Shown piece by piece: positions 51,393-60,415 of a stretch of 64,000 bases of DNA. The stretch spans positions 11,365-75,364 of the forward strand of contig CAYURP010000008.1 in the NCBI GenBank assembly GCA_964447175.1. The letters are read 5' to 3'. Made by a program: the position numbers and the translations under genes. This stretch comes from CAYURP01 sp964447175 (GTDB lineage: Bacteria; Zixibacteria; MSB-5A5; SM23-73-2). How positions within the stretch are numbered: the stretch's first letter is position 1; each line of letters starts with the position of its first letter. Under the pieces are notes generated by a model. The model ran no database searches. It was not told where the DNA came from and was given only the letters and a program-made list of their open reading frames with translations.

Positions 51393-53387
51393 TTAAAACT
51401 CAATTTCCATCCCTGCTCCCAGTGTTCTTCCGGGCATGGGGAATCCGTATTCGGTCTGGTAATCTTTATCGAAAATATTTTTAGCCTCGAAAACTAAGAT
51501 CAGATGATTCCCCAGAGATTGTCTCAGCCTCCCATCCATGATGGTATAATCCGGCATCCCATGATCTTTTTCCTGATCGTCTAAATAGCTTCTCTCACCA
51601 ACATAATTCCCGGTCAGGCTTATGGCCAGGCCAAATTCGAAATTATATTCCGCTTGTAATCTCGCTCGGTGCTGGGGGCGGTATTCCAGCTTATCGGAGG
51701 CTCTACCCTCTGAGAGGTTTTTAGCCTTTAAAAAAGAGTAGCTCCCGGAGATAAGTGTATTTTCCACAGGCTTTAAGCTTATAGAAATTTCTGCTCCGAT
51801 ATTTCGAGCTTTACCGATATTATCCATCTTATTTTTCTCTTCACCTTCCTCCATAACTATCTTATCTACGATCAGGTCTGTTATCTCGCTGTCAAATAAA
51901 ACCAGTTCCATGCTATTTCCCGAGGAGAGGGGAAATTTTGATCCCGCCTCAAAATTATAGGCGGATTCCTCTTTCAGGTTGGGATTGGGAATGTTGCGGC
52001 CCGAGTAACCGGAATAAAGCTCTTTTAAAGTAGGAAATCTGGTCTTATGAGAAAAGGAACTAAACACCTCAAAATTATCTGAAATCTCATAGTGTATTCC
52101 CCACCTTCCGTCTACAACTTCTATATCACCCCTTAAAGGCTGTTCATAAGCATATACCGGGTGTTCAATGTTAAAGCTCAAACCTCCTGAAAATGCAACC
52201 CGATCCATAACAGTGTGCTCATATTCTGCTCCCAAAGTGTAAGTGTCCATCTTGTATTCTTCCCAGGGTGCTTCATAGTCATCCAGTTCCTTGTGCACAT
52301 CCCTTTTGTAATTTATACCTAAAGTCAGTTCACTTATCCGGGACAACTCGTGGGTCAGAAAGACATTGGTACCCGCCGAGTAATCATCATACACCGAATG
52401 AAAAGCGTATCCTCTGGTCTGGGTGGAAAATGTAGCATCATCATAGGAATCCAGAACATTATCATATTTATCATAGAAAAATATGAACTTCCCTAAAACT
52501 TTCTCGCTGATCCTCTGGCTGGAACTGAAGTTTAAGATCCATTTCCGCCACAGCGGGAATTTCCAAAAGCGGGGTCTTGGGGCATAGATGTCCGGTGGAA
52601 CGCCCTTTTCATTGTCCAAAAAAGAGAAGGAAAAGGCAGTATGATGATCCAGATTGGGCCTGAAGCTTATTTTTCCAAAGAAATCTCTTTTTATGTAATA
52701 ACTGTTCTCTCTTTTCTCTCCATCTTCGATCTCATTTGATGCGAAATCATGGGACAGGGGATAGTAATCCTGTTTTTGCTGTCCTGCGCTTAAGAGCACT
52801 CCAAACTTATCCAGAGAAAAACTCTGCTGAAGGGAATAAGCAAACGCTTTTCCGCTGCCACCGAAGAGACTGATCTTTGAGTTCCTTTTGACCGGCATTG
52901 AGGTGAGGATATTTATGGAGCCGCCCAGCGAATTGGCTCCATACAAAACCGATGCGTTACCTTCATTTACAGTTATTTTTTCCACAGCCTGGATTGGAAT
53001 CTGACTTAAATCCACCAGACCATCATAGGGAACATAGATCGGAACCCCATCCAGCAGAACTGTGATCTGTCTTTGTTCTATTCCCCGCAGTTGAACCATC
53101 ATTTCATTTCTCGATCCAATGCTCACATAGGCACCTGGGGTTAACTCCACAGCTTGGGCAATGTTCAAAATCCCCTCTTTTTCCATTCTTTTTGAGTCCA
53201 CCTCCGTTAGAGCGCTGATCAAAGCTGCAGGAGTTCTCCGGGCTGTTACCACAATCTCCCCCAAAGAATAAACCCTGAGAGTATCAGTTGGAACCGGATC
53301 ATCCGCATATACTCCTATTCCAAAAGAAAATAAAAAAACATAAATCCCCAACCAGATTATAACCTTTCGCAATAGCGACCGATCCAT
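51393..53387 (-). CDS. TonB-dependent outer-membrane receptor in the molybdenum-cofactor operon
   Basis: 664 residues from ATG 53387 (GGGAG 5 nt upstream; the GTG at 53393 overlaps mobB as GTGA). Signal peptide, TonB-box-like EIVVTAR, plug domain with GAYVSIGSRNEMMVQLRGI, VLLDGVPIYVP and NEGNASVLYGANSLGGSINI, then a 22-strand-type barrel ending GAGMEIEF. Substrate is not evident from the sequence. Placement between mobB and mobA suggests import of molybdate, tungstate or another cofactor-related compound. That is inference. Confidence 0.85.
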   Translation of the reverse strand: MDRSLLRKVIIWLGIYVFLFSFGIGVYADDPVPTDTLRVYSLGEIVVTARRTPAALISALTEVDSKRMEKEGILNIAQAVELTPGAYVSIGSRNEMMVQLRGIEQRQITVLLDGVPIYVPYDGLVDLSQIPIQAVEKITVNEGNASVLYGANSLGGSINILTSMPVKRNSKISLFGGSGKAFAYSLQQSFSLDKFGVLLSAGQQKQDYYPLSHDFASNEIEDGEKRENSYYIKRDFFGKISFRPNLDHHTAFSFSFLDNEKGVPPDIYAPRPRFWKFPLWRKWILNFSSSQRISEKVLGKFIFFYDKYDNVLDSYDDATFSTQTRGYAFHSVYDDYSAGTNVFLTHELSRISELTLGINYKRDVHKELDDYEAPWEEYKMDTYTLGAEYEHTVMDRVAFSGGLSFNIEHPVYAYEQPLRGDIEVVDGRWGIHYEISDNFEVFSSFSHKTRFPTLKELYSGYSGRNIPNPNLKEESAYNFEAGSKFPLSSGNSMELVLFDSEITDLIVDKIVMEEGEEKNKMDNIGKARNIGAEISISLKPVENTLISGSYSFLKAKNLSEGRASDKLEYRPQHRARLQAEYNFEFGLAISLTGNYVGERSYLDDQEKDHGMPDYTIMDGRLRQSLGNHLILVFEAKNIFDKDYQTEYGFPMPGRTLGAGMEIEF

Positions 53388-53389
53388 GA

Positions 53390-53890
53390 TCACTCCCTTC
53401 TTGTAACTCCAATTTCCTTCTCCAAAAAATCAACTAAGGGTTTAATTTGGTCAAGAGAAAAAACGGGTACAGAAGAATCTATGGTTTTATCGCAGACTAA
53501 AGCAATTATATTATCCTTCTCACCACACAGAGGTTCTATGTCTTTAGCGGAATCCAACACTTCAATCTTGGGATAGGGTGAGTTTTTGAAACCTTCCCCG
53601 ATTATTAAATCATAACCTTCAAAAAAGAGCTGGAAAAGTTCGCTGGGGGGCTTCTGTCGCAAATCCGAGGAAAAAAGAGCGATACTTTTATGAGACAATA
53701 TCAGAGTCGTCTCAGCTCCAGCCTGAGTGTGTCTGAAGGAATCCTTTCCAGGTGTATCAAACTGATGATCTAAGGTGGTGTATTTAATGCTGCCCACCTT
53801 ATAACCCCTATTTTTAAATTCCGGTATAAGCCTCTCCACCAGAGAAGTTTTCCCCCTTTTTTTCCTCCCCACGACCAACAGGATGCGCAT
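53390..53890 (-). CDS. mobB: Molybdopterin-guanine dinucleotide biosynthesis adaptor MobB
   Basis: 166 residues. P-loop VVGRKKRGKTSLVERLI (6-22), SIKYTTLDHQFDTPGKDSFRHTQAGAE and LIIGEGFKNSPYPKIEVL are typical. A GTP-binding partner of MobA. Overlaps the receptor gene by 1-4 bases depending on its start, and follows a 54-residue gene of unknown function. Confidence 0.92.
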   Translation of the reverse strand: MRILLVVGRKKRGKTSLVERLIPEFKNRGYKVGSIKYTTLDHQFDTPGKDSFRHTQAGAETTLILSHKSIALFSSDLRQKPPSELFQLFFEGYDLIIGEGFKNSPYPKIEVLDSAKDIEPLCGEKDNIIALVCDKTIDSSVPVFSLDQIKPLVDFLEKEIGVTRRE

Positions 53891-53925
53891 TTCGAAGTCT
53901 TTCTGCTCTTTTGCGAAATTATCCT

Positions 53926-54090
53926 CTAAGCAAGAGAGATAATAATCTCTATCTTTTTCGGCTCTTCTTCTAATTTCAGTGAAGAGACCATGCTCCAGAT
54001 GGTGTTGCTGATGACGTTATTGGCAAATGGATTCAGAGAGAGCTCTTTGTCATTCACTTTAAGTTCTATTTTTTTAGGCATATTTCCCAT
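53926..54090 (-). CDS. Small conserved-looking protein of unknown function, molybdenum-cofactor operon
   Basis: 54 residues: MGNMPKKIELKVNDKELSLN, FANNVISNTIWSMVSSLK, then EEEPKKIEIIISLA. GGAG lies 8 nt before the ATG. Alternating beta/alpha-like pattern and a charged N-terminus, no cysteines. Not assigned to any family. It lies 35 bp upstream of mobB on the same strand, just after a strong terminator hairpin, so it is probably the first gene of the mobB-fdhD transcript. It may be an accessory factor of formate dehydrogenase maturation. Confidence 0.7.
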   Translation of the reverse strand: MGNMPKKIELKVNDKELSLNPFANNVISNTIWSMVSSLKLEEEPKKIEIIISLA

Positions 54091-54113
54091 TTGATCATCT
54101 CCAGCTTAAAAAA

Positions 54114-54140
54114 GGGGTATGGTTTTTTAAACCATACCCC
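54114..54140 (-). terminator. Strong hairpin terminator after the FDH structural operon
   Basis: Perfect 12-bp stem GGGGTATGGTTT/AAACCATACCCC with TTT loop; in the minus-strand direction it is followed by TTTTTT. It separates the fdhE-fdhB-porin-membrane protein unit from the mob/fdhD unit. Confidence 0.9.
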
Positions 54141-54157
54141 TCTTCTCATTTTTCAGC

Positions 54158-54799
54158 TCATCTATATAGTACAAAACCCAAAACCCAGCATCCGGATGCA
54201 GCTAAAACTGAACCAATGCTGTAAGCTTTTGCTTTTACAGTTTGCCACTGGTTGAATGAGGGAGCCAAAGATCTGCCTAAACCGAAACCTAAATTAATGA
54301 AGAAAAAGCCTAAGGCTGCAGCCAGACTACCTTCCAGGAAAGTATAGTTTAAGACTCCGGAAAAACCCTTTTCCACCCAGAAGGGATTTAAAACCACATA
54401 GGTTTCCAGAAATGAAAACAGGGCATAGTTGAGATACATGGCAAAAACGCCTACCATTCCTAAGGAGAGCCATTTAGACGCATCTTTTTTCTCAGCATAA
54501 GAGAAGGCTAGATCCAGAACAGCTCCCTGAACGGCAACCGCAGCCACCTGGCAGAAGAGTATCTGGGGAAGGGTCAGGAATTTAAACCCGGCAGCCACAA
54601 GTCCCATAAGCAAGGTGCTGCCCCGGCGAGGCATTATCATCCTTGCCGCACCCAGGATCAAGATGCCGGTAGCTGCCAGAAAGGGAGACCTAAGGGAGAA
54701 ATCAAAAGATCGCATAATGCTTATTCCCAAAGCCTCCAGGCCTCCCCAGATGGAGCCAAAAAGGATGATTCCCAATATCAGCTTCTTTTTATCTTCCAT
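54158..54799 (-). CDS. Integral membrane protein, six or so helices, possible small-molecule transporter
   Basis: 213 residues of mostly hydrophobic sequence with about six membrane helices (ILGIILFGSIWGGLEALG, GILILGAARMIM, LLMGLVAAGFKFL, VFAMYLNYALFSFL, GSLAAALGFFFINLGFG, SVLAASGCWVLGF). No family recognised; size and helix number resemble the substrate-binding S component of ECF transporters, but the ECF-specific motifs are not visible. AAAGGAG precedes the ATG. Last gene of the FDH operon, 15 bp after the porin, so it may help import a nutrient for the dehydrogenase. Confidence 0.6.
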   Translation of the reverse strand: MEDKKKLILGIILFGSIWGGLEALGISIMRSFDFSLRSPFLAATGILILGAARMIMPRRGSTLLMGLVAAGFKFLTLPQILFCQVAAVAVQGAVLDLAFSYAEKKDASKWLSLGMVGVFAMYLNYALFSFLETYVVLNPFWVEKGFSGVLNYTFLEGSLAAALGFFFINLGFGLGRSLAPSFNQWQTVKAKAYSIGSVLAASGCWVLGFVLYR

Positions 54800-54814
54800 A
54801 GGTTATTCTCCTTT

Positions 54815-56011
54815 TTAAAATGTAATCTGAACCTGCGCCACTATCTGATCGTTGTCAACCTCTCTGTCCTCTGCGACATAGGCACCTTGGTCAGAGTCCC
54901 ATACGTTCTTCTGTCCCGACTCCATCTTGTGGATGAAGTTCAAATAGAACATGGAATTGAGACCCTCCAGATAGTAGTTCAATCCAATTGTCAGCCAGGC
55001 TTCCTCATCATCATCCATAAGACCACCATTACCGTTAGCTACCTTGCTAAGTTTAGCGGTACTGAAATCATATTTCTCAAAACTCATATCCTTGTCCGGA
55101 TCGTGGAAATCATAACGGGCCAGAACTTCGACCTTAGGACTGGGCTGGACACCCAGATGCACAAAAAATGCCTGTCCGTCGACGCTGCACACACTGTCCA
55201 CGTGAGGATAACAGAGTTTCTCGCTGGAGGCCATAAGGAATTCCCCTCTGAACTTGACGGTAACATTGTCAGCCTTATAATCGACCTTGGCGAAACCGCC
55301 GAAACGGTTCATCTCCAAGGTCTTCTCGTCCGGGTTATCCACCACCAGCGCTCCATATTTAGGCAGAGCACTTCCGATCCAGGCAAACCCACCAACCGTC
55401 ACCTTGGCATTTTCGACCGGCGGTTTGAATTCCACTCTTCCCAGAAAATCCTTGGCGTCATTGTCGTCTGTGAAACCCGGATTGTTAGCAGGGTATCCGT
55501 TAAATATACCGAGATTGAAATCCACGTATTCGGTCTTGGTGGTGGTCTGGATGCCCAGCTGTCTCCAGACTGCGTATCTCAAGGTAGTTAAAGGATAATT
55601 GATCATCTCCAGGGCGGCAGTGGAATAGGGCATGTACAGGGTGAAATTGGGCAGAAATCTTCCAAATGCGATTTCAGTTTTCTCAATATAGAAGAATTGG
55701 GCCTTGTAATCAAGTATGCTGGGGCTACCCTTTGTCTCTGTCTGCACGAAATACTTCACTTTTCCTGGAACAATCTCTCCCCAGAAAAGGAAGCGAGCTC
55801 GGTTCAAGGTGAAGGAATTGGCGTATTCAGGAAACTCGAAAAGTATATCCTCATCCTCCATATTGAAAGTAAATCCTGCCTGAAGGATACCTCCGATTTT
55901 GAGGCTCCCCTTTCCTACCTTTACCTCAGCCATCTGGGCCGAGCAGATCTGAGCGGTGAAAAGTGCAAGGAAGAAAAACGCAAATGCTAAAATAGGAATC
56001 CTTTTTTTCAT
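54815..56011 (-). CDS. Outer-membrane porin (phosphate-selective porin O/P-like)
   Basis: 398 residues with a signal peptide (MKKRIPILAFAFFFLALFTA). The mature protein is dominated by alternating beta strands with aromatic residues and ends in VAQVQITF, a C-terminal Phe typical of outer-membrane barrels. Segments such as LKIGGILQAGFTFN and FTLNRARFLFWGEIVPGKVKYFVQTE resemble porin O/P. It lies 24 bp after fdhB, so it may let formate or its products pass the outer membrane. Substrate not proven. Confidence 0.8.
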   Translation of the reverse strand: MKKRIPILAFAFFFLALFTAQICSAQMAEVKVGKGSLKIGGILQAGFTFNMEDEDILFEFPEYANSFTLNRARFLFWGEIVPGKVKYFVQTETKGSPSILDYKAQFFYIEKTEIAFGRFLPNFTLYMPYSTAALEMINYPLTTLRYAVWRQLGIQTTTKTEYVDFNLGIFNGYPANNPGFTDDNDAKDFLGRVEFKPPVENAKVTVGGFAWIGSALPKYGALVVDNPDEKTLEMNRFGGFAKVDYKADNVTVKFRGEFLMASSEKLCYPHVDSVCSVDGQAFFVHLGVQPSPKVEVLARYDFHDPDKDMSFEKYDFSTAKLSKVANGNGGLMDDDEEAWLTIGLNYYLEGLNSMFYLNFIHKMESGQKNVWDSDQGAYVAEDREVDNDQIVAQVQITF

Positions 56012-56035
56012 ATAATAATCTCCTTTGCTTTTCTC

Positions 56036-56827
56036 TTATACGTTTTGTTTCTCCTTTGCTTGTTTGACCTTAGCTATAAGCATGCCTATAACAGAAGCGG
56101 TCAAAGTCAGTGTACCCAAGGGCTTCAGAAGCTCCCTGAACAATCCCAGATCCTCTGAAACTTTTGGATTTTTGGGAAGATCAGGATAGAAGTCCAAAGA
56201 CTCGGGAAGAACATAGATCTTATGGGTTCCGGTCTGGAGCTCCTTTTCCCCGTAGATCACAGGATTTCTTCCCTTTTTCACCAACCTATCTCTGGCTGCG
56301 TGAGCCATCTTCAATATCTGGTCATAGTCCCCAAAGGTGATGGCTCCGGTGGGACAGGCCTTAGCGCATGCTGGCTTAAGCCCATTGGTTATCCGATCAA
56401 CACAAAAGGTGCACTTGGTGGATTTACCAGCCTGATCATCGATCTGAGGAACATTCCAGGGGCAGTACTCGTGACAGGCTCCGCATCCAATGCACAGCTC
56501 CCGGTTGACATACACTATGCCCAGTTCCTTTACATGGGTCATAGCTTTAGGTTCAACCGGGCAAGCTTTCACGCATGCCGGGTCCACACAGTGCAAGCAG
56601 CGATAGACTCTGAATAACCACTTCAGCTGATTGTTCTTATCCACCTCATAGAATTTAACCAGAGTGTAAGTTTTGGGGGAAAGACCAATGGGATTTTGGT
56701 AACCACCTGTGGCTGCAAAGAAGGTGGTTTTCTCAGCAGGTAGCTCATTCCATTGCTTGCAGGCGACCTGACATGCCCTGCAGGCTATGCATTTTTCCAT
56801 ATCGAAAAGTATGCCTTTTTCTGCCAT
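56036..56827 (-). CDS. fdhB: Formate dehydrogenase iron-sulfur (beta) subunit, C-terminally anchored
   Basis: 263 residues of the FdnH/HybA-type four-cluster ferredoxin family: CIACRACQVACKQWNE, CLHCVDPACVKACP, CIGCGACHEYCPWNVP, CTFCVDRITNGLKPACAKACP. A C-terminal hydrophobic segment (LGTLTLTASVIGMLIAKVKQ) would anchor it in the cytoplasmic membrane facing the periplasm. It passes electrons from FdhA outward. GGAGG precedes the ATG, 1 bp after the fdhA stop. No cytochrome b (gamma) subunit follows. Confidence 0.92.
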   Translation of the reverse strand: MAEKGILFDMEKCIACRACQVACKQWNELPAEKTTFFAATGGYQNPIGLSPKTYTLVKFYEVDKNNQLKWLFRVYRCLHCVDPACVKACPVEPKAMTHVKELGIVYVNRELCIGCGACHEYCPWNVPQIDDQAGKSTKCTFCVDRITNGLKPACAKACPTGAITFGDYDQILKMAHAARDRLVKKGRNPVIYGEKELQTGTHKIYVLPESLDFYPDLPKNPKVSEDLGLFRELLKPLGTLTLTASVIGMLIAKVKQAKEKQNV

Positions 56828-56828
56828 T

Positions 56829-59810
56829 TTATCCCACCTCCTTCATCACGTCACAAAGGAACGCTTTGTATTCTGGAATCATGGTATTGGCATCTCCTAC
56901 ATTGGGTGTTAGCCGGTTGGCGCTGTGTCCTCTGGCTAAGCCTTTGTATCCGAAATGCCAGGGAAGTCCGATCTCCTCGTAGCTTTTTCCATTGAGTTTG
57001 AACGGTTTGAAGCGGTCAGTTACCACGGCATACGCAGTGATCGCATCCCGGGCAGTGATAATTTTAACCTTATCACCATTCTTTATACCCTTAGCTTGAG
57101 CCAGGGACTTACTCATTTCCACGAACATATCCGGCATCAGTTCCACCAGCCAGGGACTGTTTCTGGTCATCTGACCTGCCTGCCAGTGTTCGGTAACCCG
57201 ATAGGTGGTGGCGATGATGGGGAAGCGTTCCGGGCTTCCGATCTCGTCCATTTCCTTAGTCCAGATCACCATGGTCGGATTAGTCTGAGCAGAAGACATT
57301 AAGTTTTTCACCGGGCTTTCGAGAGGTTCATAATGCTCAGGGAAGGGGCCATCTGCTAAGCCGAAACCAAAGAGTCTGCCATGTCCCTCAGGTTTCATAA
57401 TGAAGGAGTATTTCTCTCCGGGAGCCCAGCCTCCATCCGGAACATCACCACCTTGCCATTTGGTATCAGGGCCGGTCCACTTAATCACCCACTTGTTCGG
57501 GGCATAGGGATTACCATTAAGGTCGCAGGAAGCACGGTTGTATATGATCCTGCGGTTCACTGGCCAGCACCAGGACCACTTGGGATAAAGCCCGATGTTG
57601 TTGGGGGCATCAGTCAGGTCTCTGCGAGCTGCCATATTCCCGTCTTCCGTATAACTGGCACAATAAAGCCAGTTTCCTGAGGATGTAGTTCCGTCATCCA
57701 TAAGTTTGGCAAATGAGGGAAGAAGCTTACCGGTGGTCAGATCGTAGCCGTTTATCTCCTTAGCCACAGCATGCACGTCCGGCTCCTCCTTTCCCAGTCC
57801 ATAATTCCAGTTCAAATGGACTATGGGGTCTGGGAACGGCCCCGGATCAGCTTGGTAGAGCTTCTTCAGCTCCTTGTATATCTGATCCAGAATCCACAGG
57901 TCAGACTTGGCATCTCCCGGTGGATGAACCGCCACATATCTCCACTGCATCCAGCGTCCGCTGTTGGTAATGCTTCCCTCCTTCTCCATGGAGGCAGCTG
58001 CAGGTAACATAAATACCTCTGTTTTGATCTTCTTAGGATCCACATCCGGACCAGACCAGAAAGCAGCTGTCTCGGTTTCCCACAGGTCAACTGCTACCAG
58101 CCAATCCAGTTTCTGCAAGGCTTTTCTTTCCTTGGCTACGTTGGGTCCGCCTACTGCAGGGTTTTGCCCCATGCAGATCAACCCTTTGATCATACTGTCA
58201 TACATGGCCTCGAACATGGCTATGTGGGAGTAGTTGGCTGTCACCTTGGGAAGATACTGGTAGCAGAATTCGTTGTCCTTTTGAGCTTTATCTGCCCAGA
58301 AGGCTTTCAGAAGACTGACCGTATACTTGGGAGTATGCTGCCACCAGTTGGCGCTTTTGGGATCGTTAGATTTGGGAGTCGAGGCTTCCAAATACTGCTC
58401 CAGAGTTTGATTTTCAACCCTGGGAGTTTTGAGGTAGCCCGGAAGGATATGGAATAAGATGGCGTGATCCGTTGAACCCTGCACATTGGATTCGCCTCTT
58501 AAGGCATTGATTCCACCACCAGCAACTCCCACATTGCCCAGGAGAAGCTGAAGAACAGCATAACTCCGGACATTCTGAGTACCTACTGTGTGTTGCGTGG
58601 TTCCCATGGCATACATTATCGTTCCGGATTTGTCCCTGGCTCCGGTCGCCCCATAAGTTTTGGCAACCTCAACTATGAGTTCAGGAGGAGTTCCGGTTAT
58701 CTGGGATACCTTCTCCAGTGTGTAGCGGGAGTAATGCTTTTTCATAAGCTGGAACACGCAGTTGGGATCCTGCAGGGTTTTGTCCATCTTCGGGATGCCC
58801 TTATCATCCAGCTGATACTGCCAGCTGCTCTTTTCATATCTTCTTTTGTCTTTGTCATACCCGGTATATAATCCATCATTGAAACCGTATTCCGGATTCA
58901 CCAGAAAACTGGCGGTGGTATGATCTACCAGATATTCCCGGTTGTAAAGGCTGTTATCCAGGATATAGTTTATTATCGCACCTATGAATGCGATATCCGT
59001 TCCGGACCTGAGAGGCACATAGATGTCGGCTCGGGCTGAGGTGCGGGTGAAACGGGGATCCACGCTTATCAATTTAGCCCCGTTATCTATAGCCTGGGAT
59101 ACCCATCTGAAGGAGATGGGGTGATTCTCTGCGGCATTGGATCCGATGATCATAATGCAGTCCGCATTCTTGATATCGATCCAGTGATTAGTCATAGCCC
59201 CTCTGCCGTACGTTTCCGCCAGACCGGCGACGGTGGCGGAATGTCATATACGGGCCTGATGTTCCAAGTAAACTATCCCCAGAGCTCGGGCTAATTTGCT
59301 CCAGAGATAACACTCCTCGTTATCCAGAGCTGCACCACCTAAACCAGCCAAAAACTCGCAACGATTGACTATCCTACCTTTGTCATCCTTTTCCATCCAG
59401 TTTTCGTCTCTGGTCTTCTTTATCCTTTTGGCGATTTCAGGCAAAGCCCAATCCCAGGATTTCTCCTCCCACTTGTCGCTGTAAGGAGAGCGGTACAAGA
59501 CTTTGGTCATTCGCCTGTCGTTATTGGCCACCTCGATCAAGGCTTCTCCTTTGCTGCACAAAGACCCCAGGTTAATGGGATGATCCGGATCACCTTCAAT
59601 GTTAATTACTTTACCATTACTGACTGAGACGATCTCACTGCATCCTACTCCACAATAAGGGCAGATGGTCGTGCTTTCTTGGGCATATTTTATCTTCAGA
59701 TCCAGTGTTTGAGCTTGAGCTGTTTTAAAGGAGAATCCGAGAGAACTTAAGATGGCACCTCCGGTAGTAGCTCCGGTAATCTTTAAAAAACCTCTTCTGG
59801 TAACTCTCAT
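56829..59810 (-). CDS. fdhA: Formate dehydrogenase catalytic subunit FdhA, Tat-exported, predicted selenoprotein (in-frame UGA)
   Basis: A TGA at 59244-59246 interrupts a frame that is otherwise continuous for 993 residues; the UGA is residue 189, in LEHQARI-U-HSATVAGLAETYGRGA. In E. coli FdnG/FdhF this position is the molybdenum-ligating selenocysteine. Twin-arginine signal TRRGFLKITG (4-13), [4Fe-4S] cysteines in CPYCGVGC (50-57) and Cys85, then bis-MGD domains ending with the LTPNVGDANTMIPEYKAFLCDV segment. Together with FdhB it oxidises formate in the periplasm. Frame, residue position and a SECIS-like hairpin argue for Sec, not a sequencing error. AGGAGGTG lies 11 nt before the ATG. Confidence 0.94.
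59217..59229 (-). promoter_or_regulatory. Candidate bacterial SECIS hairpin in fdhA
   Basis: mRNA CGCC-GGTCT-GGCG; the GGUCU loop starts 18 nt after the UGA, the same loop and distance as in the E. coli fdhF SECIS. Outer complementarity (TTCCGCC/GGCGGAA) can extend the stem. Confidence 0.82.
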
Positions 59811-59838
59811 ATAATTATTTTCACCTCCTAAAATACAT

Positions 59839-60348
59839 TTATTTTTTCTCTTCAGGTTTTACTTCTACGTCTTTTTCATAGATTTCATTCAACATATTCA
59901 TGGACTGATGGATCTTATCAATCTCCTCCTGGGAAATTCCGGATTTCTTTTTCTCAGCCATCCTCTTTATGACATCCTGCATCTCCGTATCGCTCATGGT
60001 CTGGTGGGCTTTGACTACTACAGCCACAGAATGGCAGCTGCCGCACTTCTGCTGGAAAAGCTGGGTCTCAGGTTCATGAGAAGGAAAGAGAGTGAAGGTG
60101 GCCTCGATCTCCTTGAGCGACTTCGGACTGATTTTAACTCCGGCTTTATCATGCATCTGGGTAATGATCTTCTCCATCCCCTCTCTCACGTCAGATAAAG
60201 AATGACAGATTGAACATCTTTGCTCAAAAGCATTCGGCTCCCCTTTCTTTTCCTCTTTTGGCTGGGATTGAAGAATCTGAGTAAATACTAATGTGAAAGC
60301 AAAGAATGATATCAAAAGAATGACTATTATTCTATTACTATACCTCAC
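59839..60348 (-). CDS. Small di-haem cytochrome c, possible electron acceptor of formate dehydrogenase
   Basis: 169 residues from a GTG at 60348, preceded by a near-perfect AGGAGGTGAT ribosome site. N-terminal hydrophobic signal/anchor (IIVILLISFFAFTLVFTQ), then two haem motifs CSICH and CGSCH, and a Lys/Glu-rich end. It lies between fdhE and fdhA, 28 bp before fdhA, in the position where other operons carry a cytochrome subunit. It probably takes electrons from FdhB to a periplasmic or membrane carrier. Two motifs of similar design suggest an internal duplication. Confidence 0.82.
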   Translation of the reverse strand: MRYSNRIIVILLISFFAFTLVFTQILQSQPKEEKKGEPNAFEQRCSICHSLSDVREGMEKIITQMHDKAGVKISPKSLKEIEATFTLFPSHEPETQLFQQKCGSCHSVAVVVKAHQTMSDTEMQDVIKRMAEKKKSGISQEEIDKIHQSMNMLNEIYEKDVEVKPEEKK

Positions 60349-60415
60349 CTGCTATCACCTCCTTTTTTTATAAAGGTAGATAGTTCTTAATCTTGGAGAT
60401 TTCTAACTTAATCCC

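Noticed and set aside
51393..53387. TonB receptor as a siderophore or vitamin B12 receptor
   Set aside because: No diagnostic residues visible. The operon context favours a molybdenum-cofactor link, so no specific substrate is claimed.
54158..54799. Six-helix protein as the FdnI cytochrome b subunit
   Set aside because: It lacks the spaced histidines expected for haem b ligation, and its length and pattern differ.
59195..59246. fdhA as a nonsense mutation or two adjacent genes
   Set aside because: The UGA is at the universal Sec position of this enzyme family and the downstream peptide continues without loss.
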